Shown here: piece after piece, positions 1 through 6,069 of the stretch
Position numbering within the stretch: the stretch's first letter is position 1
Layout: each line of letters starts with the position of its first letter
Origin: JACVRW01 sp036519295
GTDB taxonomy: Bacteria > Actinomycetota > Thermoleophilia > Solirubrobacterales > Thermoleophilaceae
Assembly: GCA_036519295.1 (NCBI GenBank)
Contig: DATDLN010000012.1
Coordinates: forward strand, 1-6,277
Direction of reading: 5' to 3'
Length of the DNA stretch: 6,277 nucleotides
Position numbers and translations under genes: made by a program
Notes under the pieces: generated by a model
The model's input: the letters and a program-made list of their open reading frames with translations, nothing else
Databases searched by the model: none
What the model was told of the DNA's origin: nothing

Positions 1-1850
1 ACCTCAACACCGAGACCGGCGGCGCCATGGTGCTGCTGGCGGCGGCGGTGGCGGCGCTCATCTGGGCGAACTCGCCCTGGTCGGACTCGTACGAGTCGGT
101 CTGGACGACGAAGCTCGCCGTCCGCCTCGGTGGCGACGGCATCTCCCTGGACCTGAGGCACTGGGTGAACCAGGGGCTGATGACGTTCTTCTTCCTGGTA
201 GTCGGCCTCGAGGCCAAGCGGGAGTTCGACCTCGGCGCGTTTCGCGAGCGGCGCCGCATCACGATTCCCCTGATTGCCGCCGTCGGCGGTATGGCGGTGC
301 CGGTCGCGATCTATCTGGCGTTCAACTCCGGCGGCGCCGGTGCGGACGGCTGGGGCGCCGCGATGTCGACCGACACGGCGTTCGCGCTCGGAGTGCTCGC
401 GCTGGTGGCCCGCGGAGCCACGCGCCTGCGCGTCCGCCTGCTCACGATCGTGGTAATCGACGATCTCGTGGCGCTGCTAGTGATCGCGACGGTCTACACG
501 GACGACGTCGAGCTCGTCCCACTCCTGGTCGCGGCCGGCCTCTTCTCTCTCCTCTTGGCACTACGGTTCGCACCGGTCGGTTGGCGTGGGGAGGCCGCGG
601 CGGTCGTGGGAGTGGGCGTGTGGGTGGCGCTGTTCGAGTCGGGCATCGATCCGGTGATCGCCGGGCTCGCGGTGGGTCTCGTGACGAGCGCCTATCCCCC
701 GGCGCGCGTCGACCTCGAGCGCGTGACGGAGCTGACGCGCTCGTTCCGCGAGCAGCCCACCCCGGAGCTCGCACGCTCTGCGCAGCTGGGGGTGGCCTCC
801 GCGATCTCCGCGAACGAGCGGCTCCAGTACCGCCTCCATCCCTGGACGAGCTTCGTGATCGTGCCGCTGTTCGCGCTGGCGAACGTGGGCATCGAGGTGG
901 ACGGACAGCTCCTGGGCGATGCCGTCACGTCCCCCGTGACGCTGGGGATCCTGTTCGGCTACGTCGTGGGCAAGCCGCTCGGCATCATGGGCGCGTCCTG
1001 GCTGGCGTCGCGGCCGTGGCTGACGGGGCTGCGCCTGTCGCTGAGCTGGCCGACGATCGCGGGGGGCGGCGCGGTGGGCGGCATCGGGTTCACGGTCTCG
1101 CTCCTGATCTCGAGCATCGCGTTCGAAGGACAGCAGCTCGACGAGGCGAAGCTGGGAGTCCTCGGGGCGGCGATCCTGGCTTCGATCCTGAGCTGGATCG
1201 TGTTCCGGGTGATCGCCCACCTTCCCATGCAGGTACGCGCCCGTCAGCTCCTCGGCACCGTGGAGGAGCTGGTCGACCTCTCCGACGAGGTCGATCCGGA
1301 CCGCGATCACGCCCGTGGCCCGGAGGACGCGCCGGTCACACTCGTCGAGTACGGCGACTACCAATGCCCGTACTGCGGGCAGGCCGAGGTCGTCATCCGC
1401 GAGCTCCTCGAGTCGTTTGGCGACGACCTCCGCTACGTCTGGCGACACCTGCCCCTGAACGACGTCCATCCGAACGCTCAGATGGCTGCCGAAGCGGCGG
1501 AGGCGGCGGCGCGCCAGGGCGCGTTCTGGGGGATGCACGACAAGCTGCTCCAGCACCAAGACGAGCTCGCCCCGCCTGGCTTGACACGCTTCGCCGAGGA
1601 GCTCGGCCTCGACGTGGATCGCTTCTGGGACGATCTCCGCCACCGGCTGCACGAACCGCGAGTGGCCGAGGACGTGGCGAGCGCGGACTCGAGCGGTGTC
1701 GCCGGCACGCCGACCTTCTTCATCAACGGCAGACGCCACCAGGGCCCCTACGACATCGACACGCTCACCGAAACCGTGCGGTCCGCGAGGAAGCGGGAGC
1801 GGCTGAGAGAGCAGGCGGAGCGCGAGGCGGAGTCTCGTCCCGTGGGTTAG
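1..1850 (+). CDS. nhaA: Na+/H+ antiporter NhaA fused to a C-terminal DsbA-like thioredoxin domain (5' partial)
   Basis: This is an inner-membrane antiporter that exchanges cytoplasmic Na+ for external H+, used in pH and sodium homeostasis. The frame is open to the left edge and the codons before the ATG at 27 read LNTETGGA, a typical NhaA N-terminal segment, so the true start lies upstream and perhaps 15-30 residues are missing. Numbering from the Met at 27, residues 1-400 are NhaA: FFFLVVGLEAKREF (54-67), STDTAFALG with D116 (E. coli D133), VIDDLVAL with D145-D146 (the D163-D164 ion-binding pair), HPWTSFVIVPLFALAN (271-286), and GKPLGI with K316 (E. coli K300). After a charged linker (about 401-430), residues 431-590 are a Thioredoxin_4/DsbA-like domain with CPYC (C447, C450) and the cis-proline loop GTPTF (P562). 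The fused architecture is known in actinobacteria. The gene ends 1 bp from the convergent gene's stop codon. Confidence 0.95.
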   Translation, partial: LNTETGGAMVLLAAAVAALIWANSPWSDSYESVWTTKLAVRLGGDGISLDLRHWVNQGLMTFFFLVVGLEAKREFDLGAFRERRRITIPLIAAVGGMAVPVAIYLAFNSGGAGADGWGAAMSTDTAFALGVLALVARGATRLRVRLLTIVVIDDLVALLVIATVYTDDVELVPLLVAAGLFSLLLALRFAPVGWRGEAAAVVGVGVWVALFESGIDPVIAGLAVGLVTSAYPPARVDLERVTELTRSFREQPTPELARSAQLGVASAISANERLQYRLHPWTSFVIVPLFALANVGIEVDGQLLGDAVTSPVTLGILFGYVVGKPLGIMGASWLASRPWLTGLRLSLSWPTIAGGGAVGGIGFTVSLLISSIAFEGQQLDEAKLGVLGAAILASILSWIVFRVIAHLPMQVRARQLLGTVEELVDLSDEVDPDRDHARGPEDAPVTLVEYGDYQCPYCGQAEVVIRELLESFGDDLRYVWRHLPLNDVHPNAQMAAEAAEAAARQGAFWGMHDKLLQHQDELAPPGLTRFAEELGLDVDRFWDDLRHRLHEPRVAEDVASADSSGVAGTPTFFINGRRHQGPYDIDTLTETVRSARKRERLREQAEREAESRPVG

Positions 1851-1851
1851 G

Positions 1852-2403
1852 TCAAACGCCGACGCCGGTCTTGGCCCATTCGGCCTTGTGGACTCGCTTG
1901 GCCTCCTGGTAGTCGGCGAGCGCCTGTGGCGAGTCGACGTCACCGAGGGTCGGATGTGACGGCACGAGGTCGCGCGCGGCCTCCACGCCGAAGCGCTTGG
2001 CGAGCACCGAGCCCAGCGACTTGATCTTCATCTCGCCGAACCCGGGAAGGGCGGCCAGGTTCGAGCGTAGCTCCTCCGAGTCCTTCGCCTCGCTCCATAT
2101 GCGCGCGGCGTCGCCCCCGTAGTTGTCGCGCACGTACACGGCGAGATCGTGCACGCGCTTGGCCATCGACTTGGGATAGCGGTGGACGACCGGCCGCTGG
2201 CGGAATACGGGCTCGAGATCGGCGGACGCCAGGGTGTCGGCGTCGACCGCGCCGAGGCGCTCACGGAGCGCGAGCGGCCCGGTGAACGCCTTCTGCACCG
2301 TGACCTGCTGGTCGAGCTCGAAGCCGACCAGCAGCGCCATCGGATCGGAGGCGATCAGCGCGTTGGCCTCGTCGGAGTCGGTGAAGTACAGGCGATCGGG
2401 CAC
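1852..2403 (-). CDS. HhH-GPD family base-excision DNA repair-like protein
   Basis: A 183-residue protein of the helix-hairpin-helix-GPD superfamily (EndoIII/MutY/AlkA fold), closest from memory to the uncharacterised actinobacterial family TIGR03252. It probably binds DNA and may excise damaged bases; the substrate is unknown. I chose the GTG at 2403 because the family begins close to PDRLYFTDSDEAN; the open frame continues to 2562 but that stretch overlaps the start of the divergent gene and looks non-coding. Features seen: an N-terminal helical part with VGFELDQQVTVQKAF (26-40), the hairpin LAALPGFGEMKIKSLG (117-131), and a C-terminal segment with D155/D157 as candidate catalytic Asp. There are no cysteines, so the EndoIII 4Fe-4S loop is absent. 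At the position of the EndoIII catalytic Lys (GVGRK) there is Met125, with Lys126 one residue later, so EndoIII-type lyase chemistry is doubtful. The stop codon is 1 bp from that of nhaA. Confidence 0.85.
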   Translation of the reverse strand: MPDRLYFTDSDEANALIASDPMALLVGFELDQQVTVQKAFTGPLALRERLGAVDADTLASADLEPVFRQRPVVHRYPKSMAKRVHDLAVYVRDNYGGDAARIWSEAKDSEELRSNLAALPGFGEMKIKSLGSVLAKRFGVEAARDLVPSHPTLGDVDSPQALADYQEAKRVHKAEWAKTGVGV

Positions 2404-2437
2404 GCCTCGATCGTATCCTGCGGCGGGGGCCACCACG
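2404..2437. promoter_or_regulatory. 34-bp divergent spacer with overlapping candidate -10 elements
   Basis: Only 34 bp separate the GTG of the glycosylase-like gene (-) from the ATG of the epoxide hydrolase (+). On the minus strand TACGAT (2415-2410) fits the actinobacterial TAnnnT -10 and ends 6 nt before the GTG, which would give a leaderless transcript. On the plus strand TATCCT (2414-2419) also fits TAnnnT and would start a short leader; GGGGG at 2425-2429 is a possible weak ribosome binding site. The two hexamers overlap by two bases. No good -35 is visible for either, and any -35 would lie at or inside the opposite coding region. This is inference from motif and position only. Confidence 0.35.
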
Positions 2438-3597
2438 ATGTCCGACGACCTCACGGCGTTTCGAATCGAGATACCCGAGGCCCAGCTCAGCGACCTTCGT
2501 GTGCGCCTGGAGCGCACCCGCTGGCCGGAGGGCGAAACGGTCGAGGACTGGTCCCAGGGCATTCCGCTCGCCTATATGCGGGAGCTTTGCGGTTACTGGG
2601 CCGAGGGCTACGACTGGCGGGCGACCGAGGCGCGGCTGAACGCGTTGCCGCAGCTCCGCACCGAGATCGATGGGCTCGGGATCCACTTCATCCACGTCCG
2701 CTCCGCGCACCCCGGTGCCCTTCCTCTCGTCATCACTCACGGCTGGCCCGGCTCGATCGTCGAGTTCCTGAAGGTGATCGGGCCGCTCACCGACCCCACC
2801 GCCCACGGCGGCGACGCGGCCGACGCCTTTCACGTGGTGTGCCCCTCGCTTCCCGGCTACGGCTTCAGCGACAGGCCGGCGGAGCCGGGCTGGACAGTGG
2901 AGCGGATCGCAAACGCCTGGATCCGGCTGATGGCCCGTCTCGGCTACGAGCGCTACGGTGCGCAGGGCGGCGACTGGGGGACCAGCATCAGCGCGAGCAT
3001 CGGACAGCAGGACGCCGACCACGTAGCCGGGATCCACCTGACCCCGCCTCTCGCGCCGCTGGACCCGGCGACGTTCGACGATCTCACGGACCGAAAGCGG
3101 GCGGCGCTGGCGTCGCTCGAGCACTCCCGCGAGTGGGACTCCGGTTACTCACAGGAGCACGCCACCCGCCCCCAGACGGTCGGCTACGGGCTCGTCGATT
3201 CGCCGGCGGCGCTTTGCGCCTGGATCGTCGAAAGTTCTGGGCCTGGACCGACTGCGACGGTCACCCCGAGAACGTGCTCACGCGCGACGAGCTACTCGAC
3301 AACCTCATGCTCTACTGGCTCCCCGGCACCGGCGCCTCCTCCGCGCGGCTCTACTGGGAGAGCCTCAGGCAGGTGAACGAGTGGATCGCCGGCCCGGCGC
3401 GCGACACGGTTGCCGTCCCCACCGGCTGCTCGATCTTTCCCAAGGAGCTTCAGCGTCCGTCCCGGCGTTGGGCGGAAAAGCGCTTCCCCGACATCCGCTA
3501 CTGGAACGAGCCCGACCGTGGCGGCCACTTCGCCGCCTTCGAGCAGCCCGAGCTGTTCGTCGACGAGGTTCGCTCGTTCTTCCGGCTCGTTCGGTGA
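2438..3597 (+). pseudogene. Epoxide hydrolase (microsomal-type alpha/beta hydrolase), interrupted by one frameshift
   Basis: This gene would encode an epoxide hydrolase that opens epoxides to diols through a covalent ester on an Asp. Residues 1-110 match the EHN N-terminal domain (FRIEIPEAQLSDLRVRLERT at 8-27), followed by the oxyanion motif HGWPGS (101-106), CPSLPGYGFS (135-144) and the nucleophile elbow GGDWG with D179. The first frame follows the family to AWIVE (residue 265, codon at 3230). From the AAG at 3232 the match continues one frame over: KFWAWTDCDG, FPKE with E337, and DRGGHFAAFEQPE with H364. D179, E337 and H364 form the triad; the E-H spacing of 27 equals that of human microsomal epoxide hydrolase (E404-H431). 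Restoring one base gives 386 residues, a normal family length. As written, the frame runs to 3376 and gives 312 residues lacking the acid and His. I cannot tell a sequencing error from a real mutation. The ATG at 2438 fits the family start. Confidence 0.88.
3230..3234 (+). other. Frameshift point in the epoxide hydrolase (GAAAG, one A probably missing)
   Basis: Reading frame 2 is family-like up to GTC GAA (3227-3232), then continues with a non-family SSGPGP sequence. Frame 1 starting with AAG at 3232 restores the family sequence (KFWAWTDCDG). Related proteins read VEKF here, so the expected DNA is GTC GAA AAG TTC, and the run of four A is present as three. No slippery heptamer suited to programmed -1 frameshifting is present: the Glu tRNA would have to re-pair on CGA. 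Confidence 0.85.
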
Positions 3598-3600
3598 CCT

Positions 3601-4011
3601 CTAGGTCCGGATGGCGCTCGGCCGCGTCAGCGACCAGATCACCCAGACATCGAGAGCGATCACGAGGATGGACCAAGCCGGGTAGTACGGGATGAAGAAG
3701 AAGTTGGCCACGGCGCTCAGGCTCGCGAGAAAGATTGCGGTGACCCCGGCCCAGGCCGCGCGGCCGAAGAGGCCGAAGCCGGTGATGACCAGCAGTATCC
3801 CGAGCAGGAGATGGATCCAGCCCCAGGCGGACGTGTCGACCTCGAACGAGTAGTTGCGCACGTTGACGAAGAAATCGTCGTTGAGGATCGCGGCCAGCCC
3901 GCCGATTATCTGAAAGGCGCCGACAAGGGTGAGAACGCACGCCGCGAACGTGATCCCGCCGATCGCCCATCCAGAGACCTGCGGCTCACCAGGGGCCTGG
4001 TAGTCGCTCAT
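3601..4011 (-). CDS. DUF7144 family four-helix membrane protein
   Basis: A 136-residue integral membrane protein of unknown function. Four hydrophobic segments are visible: about 13-41 (GWAIGGITFAACVLTLVGAF and on), 62-82 (AWGWIHLLLGILLVITGFGL), 86-107 and 111-128. Between TM1 and TM2 lies a polar loop with DDFFVN and YSFEVD. The signatures WGWIHLLLG, ANFFFIPYYP and a C-terminal ALDVWVIWSL match the DUF7144 family of actinobacterial membrane proteins as I remember it. I chose the ATG at 4011 because AGGAG stands 7 nt upstream of it and because the 26 residues that an upstream start would add are not family-like. The gene is convergent with the epoxide hydrolase, with a 3-bp gap between stop codons. 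DUF2630 lies 126 bp upstream on the same strand, so co-transcription from it is possible. No catalytic residues are evident. Confidence 0.88.
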   Translation of the reverse strand: MSDYQAPGEPQVSGWAIGGITFAACVLTLVGAFQIIGGLAAILNDDFFVNVRNYSFEVDTSAWGWIHLLLGILLVITGFGLFGRAAWAGVTAIFLASLSAVANFFFIPYYPAWSILVIALDVWVIWSLTRPSAIRT

Positions 4012-4018
4012 GGGGAAG

Positions 4019-4023
4019 CTCCT
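4019..4023 (-). promoter_or_regulatory. Ribosome binding site AGGAG for the DUF7144 gene
   Basis: On the minus strand AGGAG lies 7 nt before the ATG at 4011, a canonical Shine-Dalgarno sequence and spacing. It settles the start against the longer open frame reaching 4089. The rest of the 126-bp gap (4024-4137) shows no clear promoter or terminator hairpin. Confidence 0.7.
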
Positions 4024-4137
4024 CTCATGCTGCCGCGAATCCAGCGGTACGGCACAAGGGTTCGACGCCACCCCGCGTTCGCCTTCCACCGGCGTGCCGC
4101 GCCAGCCTCCACGGTCAGCGCCGGCGAGTCACAACCT

Positions 4138-4392
4138 CTACTGCAGATACCGCTCGACCGTCTCTGCGTCCCGCGCCTCTGCCTGGTCGGGATCGGTGCC
4201 GGCGCCTCGCAACGCTCGGCGCTGGCGGAGGAGGTCCCAACAGCGGTCGAGCTCGATCTCGACCGCCCGTAGTCGCTCCTTGTCCCCCTCGAGAGCATCC
4301 GGGTCCCCGCTGTCCGACTGCTCGCCGCCCCGGAGGTCGTGCTCCTCCGCCACAAGTCGTTCGATCCGGGCGGCAATGCTCTCGTCGCTCAT
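4138..4392 (-). CDS. DUF2630 family protein
   Basis: An 84-residue, highly charged, probably all-helical cytoplasmic protein of unknown function. It matches the DUF2630 family from memory across its length: an N-terminal SIAARIERLVAEEHDLR (5-21), a central variable acidic stretch (22-37), the signature ELDRCWDLLRQRRALR (47-62), and the C-terminal VERYLQ that ends the family. The single Cys is in the DRCWDL motif. The helix pattern suggests a two-helix coiled-coil hairpin, which is inference. The start at 4392 gives the usual family length. TAGGAT just upstream (4405-4400, minus strand) can be read as a -10 hexamer giving a leaderless mRNA or as a loose Shine-Dalgarno. It is divergent from the CYTH gene. 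Confidence 0.9.
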   Translation of the reverse strand: MSDESIAARIERLVAEEHDLRGGEQSDSGDPDALEGDKERLRAVEIELDRCWDLLRQRRALRGAGTDPDQAEARDAETVERYLQ

Positions 4393-4461
4393 GCCGTGGA
4401 TCCTACGCCGTCAGCCCGGAAGTCCCTTGCAATAACCCCCCGCGCAGGTCAGGCTAGGCGG
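4393..4461. promoter_or_regulatory. 69-bp divergent promoter region between DUF2630 and CYTH genes
   Basis: For the plus-strand CYTH gene, TTGCAA (4427-4432) is a candidate -35, followed after 17 bp by CAGGCT (4450-4455), a weak TAnnnT-like -10 ending 6 nt before the ATG at 4462. For the minus-strand DUF2630 gene, TAGGAT (4405-4400) fits TAnnnT and ends 7 nt before its ATG; no -35 at proper distance is seen. Both arrangements would give leaderless transcripts. TTGCAA is its own reverse complement. No strong Shine-Dalgarno precedes the CYTH start. Confidence 0.35.
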
Positions 4462-5232
4462 ATGGACTCGCAAACAGCAGTACGTCTGCCCGACGAGCAG
4501 CTCCCTCGCCTGATGGAGTTGATCCGCGACTGCGACAGCGTCGAGCTGAAGCTCACCGTCCCCGAGAAGTACGGGCGCTCCGCGGCAAGCGCGCTGGGTG
4601 TCGACCCGCTCGAGGCGCACATCCGGCAGGTCTTCTTCTTCGATACCCCGGAGCTCGCGCTCGACGCGGCCGGGGTGGTCGTGCGGGCCCGCCGGATCCA
4701 GCGCGGGAAGGATGACTCGGTCGTGAAGCTGCGCCCGGTCGTACCGGACGAGCTGCCAGCCGACGTGCGCCGCTCGAAGGGATTCAAGGTCGAGGTCGAC
4801 GCCATGCCGGGGGGCTTCGTCTGCTCGGGATCGTTCAAGGGGCGCCCGCGCGAGGGCGAGGTGAGGGAAGCCGTCGCGGGACGAATACGGCTCAGCCGTC
4901 TCTTCTCCAAGGAGCAACGCGAGTTCTTCGCGACTCATGCACCCGACGGGATCGAGCTCGACGACCTGTCGGTGCTCGGTCCGGTCATGGTGCTGAAGCT
5001 CAAGTACACGCCCGAGGGCGCCGCGCGGCCCCTGACCGTCGAGCTGTGGACCTACCCGGACGGCGGGCGCATCCTCGAGCTGTCGACCAAGGCGGCGCCG
5101 TCGGAGGCCTTCCAGGCCGTGGCCGAGGGGCGCGCGTTTCTGATCGAACGCGGCGTGCCCCTGGATGGGGAGCAGGAGACAAAGACCCGTACCGCACTCG
5201 AGTTCTTCTCGCGTGAGCTGACGGGGGCGTAG
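4462..5232 (+). CDS. CYTH domain-containing protein (triphosphate tunnel superfamily)
   Basis: A 256-residue protein of the CYTH superfamily, which includes class IV adenylate cyclases, thiamine triphosphatases and inorganic triphosphatases that bind polyphosphate groups and metal ions inside a beta barrel. The fold's charged strands are visible: SVELKLTV (26-33), where the ExExK signature reads SxExK with Ser26 in place of the first Glu; FFFDTPELALDAAGVVVRARR (58-78) with R75 and R77; SVVKLRP (86-92) with K89 and R91; FKVEVD (108-113); VLKLKY (177-182) with K179 and K181; and LTVELWTYPDGG (191-202) with RILELSTK (203-210). Such proteins are often labelled adenylate cyclase, but the substrate cannot be inferred here. 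I chose the ATG at 4462 because upstream residues from the longer frame look non-coding and overlap the DUF2630 start. Cytoplasmic; no signal peptide or membrane segment. Confidence 0.85.
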   Translation: MDSQTAVRLPDEQLPRLMELIRDCDSVELKLTVPEKYGRSAASALGVDPLEAHIRQVFFFDTPELALDAAGVVVRARRIQRGKDDSVVKLRPVVPDELPADVRRSKGFKVEVDAMPGGFVCSGSFKGRPREGEVREAVAGRIRLSRLFSKEQREFFATHAPDGIELDDLSVLGPVMVLKLKYTPEGAARPLTVELWTYPDGGRILELSTKAAPSEAFQAVAEGRAFLIERGVPLDGEQETKTRTALEFFSRELTGA

Positions 5233-5331
5233 GCGACGAGCGCTCTTAGTTGCGCGCAGGCGCCGAAAGCGCGGGCTTGCACGCCGGATCGATCAGCGAG
5301 AGTATTGGACCCCGACCCGCAGCCTGGCCCG

Positions 5332-5685
5332 ATGTTCAAGCGAATCCTTCTCAGGCGGCGCCGCCGCGCCGCAGCTGCCCGTCGCGACGCGGACCTGCAG
5401 CGCTGCCGCGAGTGCGAGGCGGACTCAGTCCACCCCGTCGAGTGGGAGCCCTTCGGCGACACGCACTGGTGGATCCTGTTGCGCTGCGGCGCCTGCGGTG
5501 TGCGCGGCGAGGGCCTGGTCGCCAATGCCGTCGCGCAGCGCTTCGATCGCGAGCTCGACGAGGCTCAGGACGAGATTGTCCGTGCAGCGGACCGGCTCGG
5601 ACTCGAGATCATGTCCGCGGAGGCCGAGAGCCTGGCGGTCGCGCTCGAGCGCGACCTCATCGGCGCGGACGACTTCGCGCGCTGA
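5332..5685 (+). CDS. Small two-CxxC zinc-ribbon-like protein, unknown function
   Basis: A 117-residue hypothetical protein. It opens with an Arg-rich stretch (FKRILLRRRRR, 2-12), followed by two CxxC knuckles, CREC (C25, C28) and CGAC (C52, C55), separated by a beta-like segment with EWEPFGDTHWWILLR; together they suggest one treble-clef or zinc-ribbon site. The C-terminal half (64-117) is helical and acidic and ends in ERDLIGADDFAR, which I have the impression is conserved in actinobacterial relatives. The ATG at 5332 is preferred; the frame also allows TTG at 5305, adding nine residues (MDPDPQPGP). Neither start has a clear Shine-Dalgarno, so the start is uncertain. It lies 99 bp downstream of the CYTH gene on the same strand, with no obvious terminator between, so co-transcription is possible. 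It converges with the next gene across 28 bp. Confidence 0.75.
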   Translation: MFKRILLRRRRRAAAARRDADLQRCRECEADSVHPVEWEPFGDTHWWILLRCGACGVRGEGLVANAVAQRFDRELDEAQDEIVRAADRLGLEIMSAEAESLAVALERDLIGADDFAR

Positions 5686-5713
5686 GCCCCGGCCCCTGGC
5701 GGCGCGTTGTGCC

Positions 5714-5911
5714 CTACCAGGCCTGGCCGTGGCCGCAGCTCGGGCACGTCACGGACGTCGTGACCGCCGCGGTGAAGCCCTCTCCGCACTCGCACATGTA
5801 GAGCGCGGAATCCTCAGGCACCGGCGCGGCCGGCGTGCACCTCCGGCGGTCGACGCGCCGAGGCGCTCGTTCGGGCCTCGCGGAGTCGGTGCTGAGGGTT
5901 TGAGTGACCAT
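5714..5911 (-). CDS. 65-residue CxC/CxxC zinc-ribbon-like protein
   Basis: A small protein of unknown function. The N-terminal half (1-35) is Arg/Pro-rich and probably disordered; the C-terminal half is a compact metal-binding module: MCECGEGFTAAVTTSVTCPSCG (39-60) supplies C40, C42, C56 and C59, and the protein ends in HGQAW. Similar short C-terminal modules ending near QAW occur, from memory, in actinobacterial small proteins. The ATG at 5911 is supported by GGAGGG 4 nt upstream; an upstream ATG at 5956 in the same frame has no such site. The zinc ribbon could bind nucleic acid or a protein partner, which is inference. It is convergent with the other CxxC protein and divergent from the ArsR-like regulator across 194 bp. 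Confidence 0.75.
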   Translation of the reverse strand: MVTQTLSTDSARPERAPRRVDRRRCTPAAPVPEDSALYMCECGEGFTAAVTTSVTCPSCGHGQAW

Positions 5912-5915
5912 CCTG

Positions 5916-5921
5916 CCCTCC
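5916..5921 (-). promoter_or_regulatory. Ribosome binding site GGAGGG for the CxC/CxxC protein
   Basis: On the minus strand GGAGGG is followed by CAGG and then the ATG at 5911. The strong anti-Shine-Dalgarno match decides for this start over the in-frame ATG at 5956. Confidence 0.65.
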
Positions 5922-5944
5922 AGTACGCGCCGAGTCCGCGGAAA

Positions 5945-5964
5945 GATCAGTGGCATTGATCACA
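5945..5964. promoter_or_regulatory. Inverted repeat with a CRP-like half-site upstream of the CxC/CxxC gene
   Basis: GATCA (5945-5949) and TGATC (5957-5961) form an inverted repeat with a 7-bp spacer. On the minus strand the overlapping stretch 5964-5949 reads TGTGATCAATGCCACT, which matches 8 of the 10 fixed bases of the CRP-type consensus TGTGA-N6-TCACA. It lies about 38 bp upstream of the ATG at 5911. The match could be chance; no -10/-35 pair is clear beside it. Confidence 0.3.
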
Positions 5965-6069
5965 CAGGAGGGCTGGCGCGGGCCCGCCGGGAGGGTGGGC
6001 GACTCATGTGTCGAGACGGACACGAAACTCGCCCAACCCCCCTTGGCGCTCGGCCCGCCGCGGCCGGCC

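Noticed and set aside
561..1943. Long minus-strand open frame (460 codons) opposite nhaA, and a plus-strand frame 581-1912 across it
   Set aside because: Arg/Pro/Ala-rich shadow frames typical of GC-rich DNA; the NhaA frame carries all family motifs.
2149..2437. Plus-strand open frames covering the glycosylase-like gene ahead of the epoxide hydrolase
   Set aside because: Low-complexity shadow translation with no domain; only the parts from 2438 in the first frame and from 3232 in the second are family-like.
2404..2562. N-terminal extension of the glycosylase-like frame to 2562
   Set aside because: Overlaps the epoxide hydrolase start, lacks family similarity, and the GTG at 2403 gives the expected N-terminus.
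2261..3124. Minus-strand 287-codon frame opposite the epoxide hydrolase
   Set aside because: Arg/Val/Gly-rich shadow without recognisable motifs.
3225..3240. Programmed -1 ribosomal frameshifting in the epoxide hydrolase
   Set aside because: No slippery heptamer; tRNA-Glu would have to re-pair with CGA, and the family does not use recoding as far as I know.
5233..5331. Possible terminator or promoter between the CYTH gene and the CxxC gene
   Set aside because: GC-rich short repeats and a TTGCAC at 5277 are present, but no convincing hairpin with T-run and no good -10 at the right distance.
5717..5726. CCAGGCCTGG palindrome as a bidirectional terminator between the convergent CxxC genes
   Set aside because: No loop and no T-run; it is explained by the Gln-Ala-Trp end codons of the minus-strand gene.
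6008..6023. GTGTC/GACAC inverted repeat in the intergenic region
   Set aside because: Only 5-bp arms with a 6-bp spacer and no nearby promoter; likely chance in GC-rich DNA.
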